Assembly: GCA_037039685.1 (NCBI GenBank)
Contig: JAWNGF010000011.1
Coordinates: 930,001-994,000 of the forward strand
Origin: Ceratobasidium sp. AG-K
Lineage: Eukaryota; Basidiomycota; Agaricomycetes; Cantharellales; Ceratobasidiaceae
DNA length: 64,000 nucleotides
Direction: 5' to 3'
Part shown: in pieces, positions 34,701 through 45,652 of the stretch
Position numbering within the stretch: position 1 is the first letter of the stretch
How the letters are laid out: every line of letters starts with the position of its first letter
Translations under genes and position numbers: made by a program
The notes under the pieces: generated by a model
Seen by the model: the letters and a program-made list of their open reading frames with translations, nothing else
What the model was told of the DNA's origin: nothing
Database searches by the model: none

Positions 34701-35809
34701 ATGGCCTCTGGATCCGCTAAACCTTTGACTGCTGCACGCCTAGGTGATGTCCTGTTAGGCTCTGTTGGCGCTTACCTTCCTCCCAACAAACGAATCGACC
34801 ACGCAGTCCGATATTTATCTACTTGGTCTGGCAGCGAGTAAGGATTCTCTTTCGATTTCGTTCCCTTCCTCTAATGTAACCCTACCTGCCAAATAGCAAG
34901 TTTTTCATGGTTAGTCTCCCGTGCTCTGGAGCCTTATTCAGAATCGGATTAAACGTATGCAACAGGTTATACAATATGCGTGCAAACTCGTCGCACCGTA
35001 CTTTTTACTTCGAGCAAAACTTCAATTCAAGGCCGGTAAGCCAAGTCTCCCGAGAGCTTTGCGGCGACGGCGCTGAACAAACTCGGGTCAAATATTTCGA
35101 GTGCAAGGACGTTATGGAACTTCTGGGGTGAGCTTTATTGATATGCGTTATGAGACTGCCTAACCCGAATTTCATAGGCCTCCTCCCAATCATCCAATGG
35201 CTCAGTTCCCTCGAACGTTCTCAGCCCCAATCTCGAAAGCTACTCAACATTGAACGGCTCCAAGCGCTTTCCATGCTTGCCTATTACCCTCTCGAACACG
35301 CATACTATCTTGGCAGCCAATCAATTATTCGTATTTCCCCGCGCACCTCGGGAAAACTCGCTATTTGGTCATGTCGCGTGTGGGCGTTTTACGTCGTCCT
35401 GCAATTCGAACACCTGCGTGAAGACATGAGGATCCTGGCGCTTGATGAACGCGTAGCGCGTACAGCACGCAAGGGCGGTGAAGTATCTGGTGACGTCACG
35501 ACTGGTCGTGTACTGGCTAAACGCAAGTCAGCGCTATGGAATCAACTGCTGGCGAATATCGGGAACTTTCCCCTGGCGTTGCATTGGTGTGTGCAAACCA
35601 GCGCGGGGTGCTGTAAACTCATCTTATCTTTAATTCCCCCGCGTCTATAGGTCGCTTGAGAAGGGCTTGTTTAGAAACGAGGTTAGTGCACAGGAGATGC
35701 GAAAGGCATACGAGTCAACTGACTGCTCGAATAGACGTGGGTTAACCTTTTCGGCCTCATTGCTGCCCTCGCGTCATTCCGTGGAGGTTGGGCTGCCGCA
35801 TCGCCTTAA
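34701..35809 (+). CDS. PEX11: PEX11-family peroxisomal membrane protein
   Basis: Peroxisome proliferation/elongation factor. It starts MASGSAKPLTAARLGDVLLG; AVRYLSTWSGSDKFFM and VIQYACKLVAPYFLL are typical PEX11 N-terminal helices. After SSARTLWNFWG comes LLPIIQWLSSLERS, then LAYYPLEHAYYLGSQ, LREDMRILALDERVARTARK and ALHWSLEKGLFRNE, with the last exon TWVNLFGLIAALASFRGGW. A 13-base exon (34897-34909) encodes KFFM with its split codon. Between KLQFKAGK (near 35040) and SPESFAATALNKLG the frame changes by one base with no credible intron, so the gene is interrupted in this assembly. About 290 residues if read through. Confidence 0.85.
34897..34909 (+). other. 13-base exon of PEX11-like gene
   Basis: CAAGTTTTTCATG between AAATAG and GTTAGT. 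It joins ...GSD to VIQYACK in frame and supplies the conserved K-F-F-M. Confidence 0.8.
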
Positions 35810-38800
35810 CCCTTGTCGCATGTGCTCGCGCAGCTCGACGCTCTGTACATCTGTTAGTCTTGATATACCTAGTAATGGCACGTTTATCCCTCCCAAACGC
35901 TCGAATCATTGCCTCGCGCTCAGTTTAACGTCTCGATCTCTGCCTATGCTGTGCTCAAGCACGCAAACACCCTGCAATGGTCATTTCGGACGAACACAGT
36001 TCAAGCGTTCAGACTAGATCCACGATGCTGATTAACCAGGTGTAGTACCAATCGTTCCTGTTCAAGATAGGGTATTCAACATGCGCCATGACACAAACAA
36101 AGGTCTGGATCATGCGGCTCAAAATCGGCTCCCAGCTCAAGCCTCGGTGCTAGCGGCACAGGCGGAATTAACCTAATAATTTCGACTGACTTGGCGGTCA
36201 ATACGTACCATTATTTGCTTCCGTGCAATACGGAGTCTCACGTACAAGCCCAACTGTCTGGCGCCAAATTGCATATGGCTGAAATAGTAACGAATAATAC
36301 GACGGAACTCAAGCAATAGCTTTCAGCAGTCGAGATAAGATCGCCTCTTGTCAACACCTGTCACACTACTTTCTACTCCACGGCAGAGATCTTCAACTCG
36401 ATTGCACCGATAGGCAAGACAGGAGGCCGCCAGTGCAATGCGCCCAGATTGTGGCAGATTGATCGAGACCGCTATTCCACACATTCAGCTCAGCCGCAAT
36501 CTTGAAAATAAATCGCCAATAATCCTTTCAGACGTATCTAATATTGCGTACATGACTGGCGTGCTCCCCTCAGCATGCACGCTGAGGATTACCACCGTGG
36601 TTTAGCAAGCGCGTGCCGCGCGCTCAGATCCGCCCAGTCGTGCGCGCGTCAAGGCAGTGGTAGTCTAGTCTAGGCACAACCAAACAGTCTAACAACGAAG
36701 AAGCAAGGTACCTAATCGTAAGTTCAACCCAATTCGGTTTGTCGCCCTGATCTGTCGGGAGATGTTTGAGCTTCATGTTGAGAGCCGAAGATCCCCGCCG
36801 AGCCACCCCGGCGAAAGACAGGCATGAGTCTTTCGGGCCGGATATACCTTCCGACCTCGGGATTAAAGATGGGTGAATACATATGTGCCATGTCTTGGCT
36901 GATACACTTGCTTCGGACAGATAGCCATTTCAGCTCATTCGTCATTTCTAGAATCCTTCCAGATTCTCCATTGTTGAAAATCGCACGTTCGTGGATGTTG
37001 GTTGAGTCCTAAGCCCAGCATCCTGCACGGCATTAACGCTGCTGGGTGTGCGACTATAGTAAAGCGGGGGACAATGGCGTGGTAACGAGTTACACTGGTA
37101 GTGACGCAGCATATGGGCTGATCCAGTGTTGATATGTGGGTGTGTGAATGTGTAGGCATGTAAGGGCACCCGGGCTTGGCATAACTGTGTTGAGTGACCG
37201 AGCAGGAAACACACATACATGGAGCATACATCACCGACTCTGGGACGCCCCCCCCCCCGAAGCCCGCCTGACGGAGCGCCCACTAATACATCATAATGAG
37301 CTAAAATTGTCAAAAATTACTCTCAAAAAAGGCCGAGGTTCCAATTTGATTGCATGGTTGCCACGAGGAGGAGTGATTGTAATCGGGTCACCCGGGTGAG
37401 AAACTAGGGTGTGAAACTCGGAATTTCGGATGAATTTTCAAGTCGCGCCAACCTTGGCCTCGACCTTGGTTGTTGCATGTTGCAGGCGTGATTCTGACGC
37501 ACTGATGTACGTTACAAGGCTATGTAATTAACACGAGTGAGGGGTGCTACAACCCGTGTGCGAGGTGAGTTGTGGCGCGCCCTTTTCGGGCACCCAAAAT
37601 TAGGGTATTGATTTGGGTGTCGGTGAGTAAATGCAGTTAATATTTGGCGGCCTCTTGGACGAGCACAACGCATTTTGTGGCGCTAGACCGCGTCAGCGTG
37701 CATGCTGACTCTCGGGGGCTTTTGTCTAGCCTGAAATTCCGAGCACCGGTAGACGACTGCTCTTCCTCTGGTCCTTTCTCCCGCAGCCTTTCCGCAGTCA
37801 AAATGCTCTAAAATGCTGTGGCATTGGCCTCCACGTCGTTTGTAGGCAGCTTGGTACAGTGCTTTGAGGCCCACGCAGCAGCCGGAGCATGAATGCGCCC
37901 GGTGCGGGATCGCAAAGGCAGCCACCGCTGTCACGTGAGCGTCGGGCCGAGTCGATTGCCTGGGCCAGAATGCTTAGGCATACTACTAAGCGAACACTCC
38001 ACAAGGCGTGTATTCTGCGTAGAACATAAACACTGCCGGGCGAAGCATGACATGGATTCACCGGTGCGATGTAGCCAGCAGGAATGAGCGGGATTCCTGG
38101 GGCGGGATTATATGCTTGGTGTATGCATGAGTATTCCAGCTCTTCTCCATTGTCGGTGAATTTCTTTGTTCTTGATGCTTTGGTCCGTCGGTCTAGTGAT
38201 AAAGGTTGTTGGAGGTGGGTTCTGGAAAGACTAGGGCCCGCCAAGGCGGGGGTAAGCTACTCGTGACCTGTTCGAGCGATAAAATCGATATCGAACCGGC
38301 GGATTTAGAGGATGCAATCGGTAAATTTGTAGGTCGAAGTTGTTGGTCAGTATATGCGCATCCCAGATGCGATGGAGCCCGAAGAACAATCGAAGTCGGG
38401 GGGATGCGATCCCAACGCGGCGCGACAAATTCGTGGGCATACAGGCGGAAGGGGCGTGGTGGGCATGCGCTCCAAGCAGAGTTACCGGGTGTTAGTATGC
38501 CTGGGCGTGATGTCAAGGCTTGGTGGCTCTCCTCGTGATTAGATATGGCTTTTGCAAGATCGATACGCTCATTGTGATCCAACAGACAGCGTCATTGTTA
38601 TTGACAGCCCTACGATGGCGAGCGGATCTGGAGCCATGCGCTCACTGTGACACTTCCAAGCACCTCTTGGCGCGGGTCCAGGGAAATGCACTGGATCCGC
38701 GGAATTTCTCCTGGGTTTTGTCCAAGTTTCTGGGTTCTTGGCGATGCACCGCCCGGTTTTCCATTGGATTTTTCTACAACATATGTGCCTCTTGCTAAAA

Positions 38801-38995
38801 AGGCCAGTCGCCAGGTGGTGACGGCATCCCACTCCCAACCACTTGCGCTTGAACGTCTCCCAGAACGAGCATCAGACGCTCTCTGGACTTCGCGCTGTGA
38901 ATTTTCGGTGAGTGACGGCATCTCACATCCATGTTATCCTCCTGCTCACGGTATTGTTAGTACTCATTACGTAGACCAACGAGAGACGCGGCATC
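35810..38995. other. 3.2 kb without recognisable genes
   Basis: No supported gene on either strand; all frames are short and unrelated. It holds a C11 tract (37248-37258) and a perfect 7-base inverted repeat CCTCAGC/GCTGAGG with a six-base loop (36568-36587). The base composition changes locally and several short stretches look like reshuffled low-complexity sequence. It could be a decayed repeat, which database comparison would show. The last part carries the PMC1 promoter. Confidence 0.5.
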
Positions 38996-41900
38996 ATGGC
39001 GAGCAACAAACCACCGCTGCCTACCATTGTCACGACCGACGATTCGAACATCCAATCGGAGCCGGTCCAACCCCCTCAGGCAGCACACACGCGCTCGCCT
39101 TCCGACCCCTCGTACCTCTCCCCACAACCTGGCGGCGCTAATGTTGGAGGCTCGCCCAGCGCTAATTCATCATCGGTGCCTCCCAGTCCGACGTTGTCGA
39201 ACGCGAGCAGCGTCCACTTCCATGACAGCAAGGACCTGCGCAACAACGAGCCTGATCCTGGCCCGCAAGGTGGCAAATCATCGTTGCTAGAGCCAAGTGC
39301 AGCGAAACATGGGCGCAAGGCGAGCGTGACGTCTTACACAACCACGATTCCCGATGAGAAGCCAAGTACGCTCTCGCCTACGCCAACGGGCACGACCGCC
39401 GCGGCGACTCTGATTGACAAGGTATTTCTATATTTTCACTTTCGTTGACTCAATCTAATTGTCCCTGCAGAAAAAGAAGAAAGGCGAGGATTCGGAGGAG
39501 TCTGGCCCAGCACATATCGACCCCAACGCGGATACCACCGATCCCACGCCCTTTGAGCAGAAGCCACTGGTTCTTGCGTCATTGGTCGACCCCAAGAGTC
39601 TTCCCGGCCTCGAGGCTATGGGCGGAACCGAGGGGCTTTTGCGTGGTCTCGGCACTGATACCAACCTCGGTCTCAGAAGCTGGCAGTACGTAGCTGCCGG
39701 GCACGGGCACGATCCAGAAAAGGGTCAGGCGGGCGGTGCTGGTGCTGGCGGTGATACGCCTCAGAGCCGCGCCTCTGCAGACGACCGGCGGCGTGTGTAC
39801 GGCGTAAACCAAATGCCTTCCCGAAAGAGCAAGAGCCTGTTGTTATTAATGTGGCTGGCGCTCAAGGACAAAGTCCTGGTGCGTTTCGCTTTTTACCTCC
39901 TATAGTCTGTTGAAACTGATCTAATTTGTATTAGGTCCTTTTGTCGGTTGCCGCGGTCATTTCACTTGCCCTCGGTCTTTATTCGGATTTTGGTACCCCT
40001 GCCGAGGAAGTTGTTTGCGACAACGGCTCTGCGGGACCTTGCTATGCTCCTCGCGTCGGTAAGTTTTAGTGTAGTTCGGTTACTGATCGTAGGCCTAACA
40101 CGTGTGCTCCAGACTTTGTTGAGGGCGTGGCGATTATGATTGCCATTTTCATTGTTGTTATTGTCGGTTCCCTCAATGATTGGCAAAAGGAACGCCAATT
40201 CCGTAAACTGAACGACAAGAAGGAGGATCGTGGTGTTAAGGTTATTCGCGATGGCAAGGAGCAGGTTATCAATGTCAAGGTGTGTACTTTGATGATCGAT
40301 CGCGCGGCGCCAATCTCAATTCATTTGACAGGACGTTCTCGTTGGTGACATTGCTCTGCTCGAGCCTGGTGAGATTATTCCCTGCGATGGTGTCTTTTTG
40401 CGCGGCCACAATGTGCGCTGCGACGAATCTGGTGCTACTGGCGAATCCGATGCGATCAAGAAGGTTACCTACGAGGATTGCATGAACGAGGTCAAGAACT
40501 TGAAGCATGGTGAGAAGGCCAAGCTTGACTGCTTCATCGTTTCGGGCGCCAAGGTTCTGGAGGGTGTCGGTCAATACGTGGTTATCGCTGTCGGTCCCAA
40601 GTCGTTCAACGGACGCATCATGGCTGGTACGTGATTTTTGTGCGACTTCCTGATTCACACTAACCTTTCTTGCAGCTTTGTCTGGTGATACTGAGAGCAC
40701 CCCGCTACAATTGAAGCTCAATGCTCTCGCCGAGTTGATCGCCAAAATCGGTTCCGCCGCTGGTCTGATCTTGTTCACCGCCCTTATGATCAAGTTCTTC
40801 ATACAGCTCAAGACCCACTCTGAGCGCACCAGCACCGAAAAGGCCATGTCTTTTGTCCAGATTCTCATCATTTCGGTCACCCTCATCGTCGTCGCTGTCC
40901 CCGAGGGTCTTCCGCTCGCTGTTACTCTCGCTCTCGCCTTTGCCACCAAGCGCATGACCAAGGAGCGTCTCCTCGTCCGTGTTCTCGGATCTTGCGAGAC
41001 TATGGCCAACGCTAGCGTCGTCTGCACGGACAAGACCGGTACCCTTACCCAGAACGTCATGTCGGTCGTTGCCGGCTCGGTCGGTATCCACTGCAAGTTT
41101 GTCAAGCACCTGTCCGAGAATGAAGGCCGCCAGAACGTCGATCGCGTCGTCGAGGATCAGGACGTCAACTCGGAGCGCAACCGCAGCCACAAGGATGATT
41201 TCCCTCTCGAGATGTCCGAGCTCAACACGGTTATCCACGAGCCCCTCCGCAGCATGTTCAATGAAGCCCTCGCTGTCAACTCCACCGCTTTCGAGGACAA
41301 GGACCCCGAGACTGGCGAGCTCGAGTTTGTTGGCTCCAAGACCGAGACCGCTCTCCTCCGCTTTGCCAAGGACCTCAAATGGGCTCCCTACCAGCAGACC
41401 CGTTCCGGCGCCGAAATCGTCCAGATGATCCCCTTCTCGAGCGAACGCAAGGCCATGGGTGTCGTCGTCAAGGTCTCGGACAACAAGTACCGTCTCTACA
41501 TCAAGGGTGCCTCGGAAATCGTTACCAAGCTCTGCAACCGTCATGTCATCGTTCGTCGCCCTGGCTCTGATGCTCACACCGACTCCAACGAGGTCGAGAC
41601 CGCCCCGATCACCGAGCTCGAGGAAGAGAACATTTCGCGCACCATCATCTTCTACGCCAACCAGATGCTCCGCACCCTCGCCGTTGCCTACCGCGAATTC
41701 CCTGCCTGGCCACCTGCTGGTCACACCGGTGCCATTGACGAGGTTCCCTACGAGACGATCGCCGACGAGCTCACTCTTATTGGTATCACCGGTATCGAGG
41801 ATCCGCTCCGCCCTGGTGTCAAGGACGCCGTCGCCAAGTGCCACGGCGCTGGTGTCACGATCAAGATGTGTACCGGTGACAACGTCCTCACTGCTCGCTC

Positions 41901-43458
41901 GATCGCGTCTCAATGCGGTATCTTCACGGCTGGCGGCATTATCATGGAAGGCCCCGTGTTCCGTCGCCTCTCGCAAGAGGAGCGCCGCGAGATCGTCCCC
42001 CGTCTACAGGTCCTCGCTCGCTCGTCCCCCGAAGACAAGCGCATTTTGGTCGACACGCTCAAGGGCCTCGGCGAGATTGTCGGTGTCACCGGTGACGGTA
42101 CGAATGACGGCCCCGCGCTCAAGCACGCCAACGTCGGTTTCTCCATGGGTATTGCTGGTACTGAGATCGCCAAGGAGGCGTCGGACATCATCTTGATGGA
42201 CGACAACTTCGCTTCCATCGTTTCGGCCATTATGTGGGGTCGATGCGTTAACGATTCAGTCCGCAAGTTCCTCCAGTTCCAGGTCTCCGTCAACATTACC
42301 GCCGTCCTCATTACTTTTATCTCTGCTGTCGCGAGCGACGAGGAGGAATCTGTCTTGACCGCTGTTCAACTGCTCTGGATCAACATTATCATGGACACCT
42401 TCGCCGCTCTCGCCCTTGCTACCGACCCCGCCACGCCCGAGCTCCTTAAGCGTATGCCCGATCGCAAGACTGCCCCTCTGTTCTCTGTCGACATGGGCAA
42501 GATGATCATCGGCCAGTCGATCTACCAGACTTTCATCGTCCTCCTGTTCCACTTTGCCGGTCCCGGTTTCTGGGGATATCACACCGACAAGGAGCACGCG
42601 GAGCTCAAGACCATGGTATTCAATACCTTCGTGTTCTGCCAGATCTTCAACTCGGTCAACTGCCGTAGCCTTAGTCGGGACAAGAACATTTTCCGCGGCC
42701 TGACGAAGAACTATTACTTCATCGCTATCACGCTTCTCGGTAAGTCCCAGACGTGGCAATCGGTGATCGGATGCTAACGTGTTTGTTATAGAGGTCGCCA
42801 TTCAGGTCCTCATCGTCTTCTTCGGTGGTGCTGCATTCCAGGTTGTGTCGATGAACGGCCGCGACTGGGGCATGTCGATCGCTCTCGGCTTCGTGTCTAT
42901 TCCTCTTGGGTTCCTCATCCGTTGCATCCCAACTCCCCCCGTCGAGCGCCTCTTTGTCAAGCTCCGCGTCATGCGCGACCCCAACGCCCCACCCAAGCTA
43001 ACCAAGGCTGAGAAGAAAGCCGAGCAGGAGCGTAAGCGCGAAGAAGATAAGGAGGGCTGGAATCCCGCAATCAATGAGGTTCGCGACAGGCTTTCGACTT
43101 TCTCGAACATCCGTGGTGCCCGCATGCGTGCGTCTTCGTTTGTCCGCAAGAGCCGTTCTCAGCGAGGAAGCCTTGGCGATGACGACATTGGTGTATTGTG
43201 AGTATTGACGTCCTCCTGACCGATTCTCCCGGAACTGACGACATGATTCCCCTCAGCCCTTCGTTGATGGCGATGGTTCCCACACTTGTTGTATCGTCCG
43301 TTGGAGCTGGCTGGGCACCTCAACCCGGAAAGCTCGAGGATCCTGCTGGCGTTGATCCTTCGAAGTCATCTGCTGCCTTGTGGCGCGGTCAGATTCAGAT
43401 TCATCCCGACACCAAAGCCGATGACCCCGTTCACAAATGGGGCAAGGAGAGCGTCTAA
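38996..43458 (+). CDS. PMC1: vacuolar/plasma-membrane type Ca2+-ATPase (PMC1)
   Basis: P2B-type calcium pump of about 1,360 residues and eight exons that loads Ca2+ into the vacuole. Long disordered N-terminal region; TM pair near VLLSVAAVISLALGLYSDFG and GVAIMIAIFIVVIVGSLNDW; actuator motif CDESGATGES; TM4 VAVPEGLPLAV; phosphorylation site CTDKTGTLTQN; nucleotide-domain KGASE; hinge GDGTNDGPALKHANVG (the Gly form is usual in PMCA-type pumps); then LLWINIIMDTFAALALATDP in TM6. The last intron (about 43198-43256) skips the apparent stop after IGVL, adding a 67-residue tail with PSLMAMVPTLVVSSVGAGW. Codon use is strongly C/G-ending compared with neighbours, suggesting high expression. Confidence 0.96.
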
Positions 43459-43773
43459 GTGATGGATTGATATATCATTGGAATAAATGTGCTCTGGGAT
43501 TCTTTTCTTCGTGAAGTATGTGCCGCCTACATTGTTCGCCATTCCTATCTCTTCAGTATCATATATCTATACCCTGCTTCACGACTCCCTTGTACATTAA
43601 TATACATTCCGTGACGACTTTCAATACAATATGACATTTTACTAAGCACCTGGTGTTTGTCACGGTAGACTCGGTCTGCTGACTGAGCAAACACAACCAC
43701 GAGATTCGGAATATGATCACAAAGATTTCTACAGTCGGTTCCTGTCATCCCGAACGACGACGTGGTCATTGTA
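43459..43773. other. PMC1 3' region and GCL subunit promoter
   Basis: 315 bases between two plus-strand genes. It is AT-richer than its flanks, as expected for UTR and promoter. No specific motif was recognised. Confidence 0.4.
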
Positions 43774-45012
43774 ATGGGCGGTCTGATGTCTCGGTTAGTC
43801 CATCGGTGGTTGTCCGCCTCGCCCCTCTCTCCCGGATTGATCAAGCCGTCTCCGTCTGTATCTAGCTCCAAATCTAGTGACGAGTTCCCAACTTCGGTTC
43901 TCCTCTTTACCCAAAACATCGCCCGGCATCCCATCGCATGGGACCCAGCACAACAGAGGCCGACACAGGAAGTAATCCACGCCGTTCATTCAGCGCTTCA
44001 TTTCGCCCTCGACACGTGTGTGGATCATCCAGGCGAGGCGCTTAGCTTCGGCGTCCAAGACGGAGTACTGACAATTCCTAACGTGAGTTGAAACCCGGTG
44101 TATTTCGTGACGACGTACCTTACTGAGCGTGCGAGTAGAAGCAGGACTTGAAGTCGAAAGAGCCGCCTCGAACAGGGTGGGAGGTGCACGTCAAGTGGGT
44201 TCTATCATCGCTTCCGAGCAAGAGTCAGATAACATGGTTCTCAATCTAGATTGTTTATATACGCGAATGCGGGGCAAGACTATGTGCGTGTGCTTGAACG
44301 TTCGCTCAGCGAGTTGCGCGAGGTGGTGGGCGCGACGGCGCTCGAGAGTTTCGTTGTCAGTCTGAGCAGCGTCGCGTGGCACGGAGAGAAGGGCGCCGAA
44401 GCAGCCGGGTTGGATGAGGTTCATGGACTAGTAAACCTATGGAAAGTAAGTACTGCTTAATTATGTATTTGGGTTTGTAGACGAGGCATCTGCTGGCAGG
44501 CTATCTCGAACCGTTCGGAGCTTAGGAACATCGGTGTTGCGGATTTCTCTGCTGAGCATTTGGAGCGTCTCCTCGCCTTGGTCGGCTCCCAGGATTCTGC
44601 GACGCCCTTGCGAAAGCCGACGATAAATCAGGTGAACCTTTCGCCGTCGGCTGGTGAACCGACTGGGCTCTTGGAGCTCACGAAGCGTGAGGGGATCAAC
44701 CTGCAGACTCATGCTGACGATCTCGGTGAGTTTATATGGGGTTGCTTGCTGCTGGGACTAACATTTTGTATGATCAGGCGCTACCAAGCAAATGGTTGGA
44801 TTGCTGAGCGAGTTCGAGGATCGACTTCCTCTTTCGCCCGCATTCATTAAATCGAGGAACGAGGAGTCTTATGACCAGGCACTTCCGATGGAATGGATAT
44901 TGAAGGTATGTAATTTTACGTTCTAAAGCAGTACTTGATCTGATTATATTGTCACAAGTACACAATTTTCAACCAGGACCGGGGCATCGTTGGGGAGAAA
45001 GGGTATTACTAG
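43774..45012 (+). CDS. glutamate-cysteine ligase regulatory (modifier) subunit
   Basis: Aldo/keto-reductase-fold regulatory partner of gamma-glutamylcysteine synthetase, the rate-limiting enzyme of glutathione synthesis. The hand-spliced product runs LTIPN / KQDLKSKEPPRTGWEVHVK / LFIYANAGQDYVRVLERSL and AALESFVVSLSSVAWHGE-like sequence, then LVNLWK / AISNRSELRNIGVADFSAEH, INQVNLSP, REGINLQTHADD, and a final exon DRGIVGEKGYY. The segment order (K-L-F strand, L-x-x-S-F, LWK, G-V-A-D-F, NQVN, TH-x-D) matches GCLM proteins. Introns include 44082-44138, 44193-44250 and 44450-44499. The start ATG at 43774 is the first in the frame; ATGs slightly downstream are possible. About 290 residues. Confidence 0.85.
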
Positions 45013-45652
45013 GTCCCCCTTGATCTTTTGTCCTGCTGACCGCGTTGTCTAGGTACATCGTGTCGGCCCAAATCGCTAAATAAAGCGCTACCTAATAGTC
45101 ACCTGTAAGACAGTTATGACAGCGCAGGAACAGAAAGACAGGAACGGGTGGCGCTCCTAGAGACATGCATTGAATGCGGCGGATTGGACGGACTTAGCAT
45201 GTGAGCAGAACCGCTGAAGTGTATGTAGCAAACCCCCTGGTTCACCATTTGTATCATTATATCGCTCGTGTTTTTGGTGTGCATCAAATGATTCCAAGTT
45301 ATCTCGCTGCGTACTATGAGGCTAGGATGGCACCTTCGGCGCTTCGGCGAGTGTTGTGGTTTGTATGTGCCTACCGAGCTCAATTGTTTGGCAACCGGTT
45401 GCCCAGCGCGACCGTATCGACCCCTTTATGGGAACTTCTCATTGTCGTTCTCTCGTTTTTATCTACTTTGTCGCTCGCTTGGCAACATCAATGCTGGAAA
45501 ATGCAAGTATTCCTGTGTTCTTGCCTCGAGTTCGTCACCCAGGTAATGGACTTGCCACTGTCCTCGCGAACTGGAAGACACATGTATAAAGCCCGTGCTC
45601 CCCATCCGATTCCCACACCATACACGACTCGGTTTACGCGTTCTAGTCTGAA
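45013..45652. other. intergenic, nothing recognised
   Basis: 640 bases between two plus-strand genes. Open frames are long by chance (for example 45201-45704), but none has domain features. Presumably it holds the promoter of the metacaspase gene. Confidence 0.45.

Noticed and set aside
37798..38244. Minus-strand frame of 148 codons in the gene desert
   Set aside because: Random-looking composition, no domain, and similar-length frames exist on the other strand.
40705..41976. Long minus-strand open frame (423 codons) opposite PMC1
   Set aside because: It mirrors the strongly C/G-ending codons of PMC1; its sequence is repetitive in Asp/Gly/Leu and has no domain.
41999..42120. Gly in place of Ala in the GDGTND-xPAL hinge of PMC1 as a defect
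   Set aside because: The Gly form is normal for PMCA-type calcium pumps.
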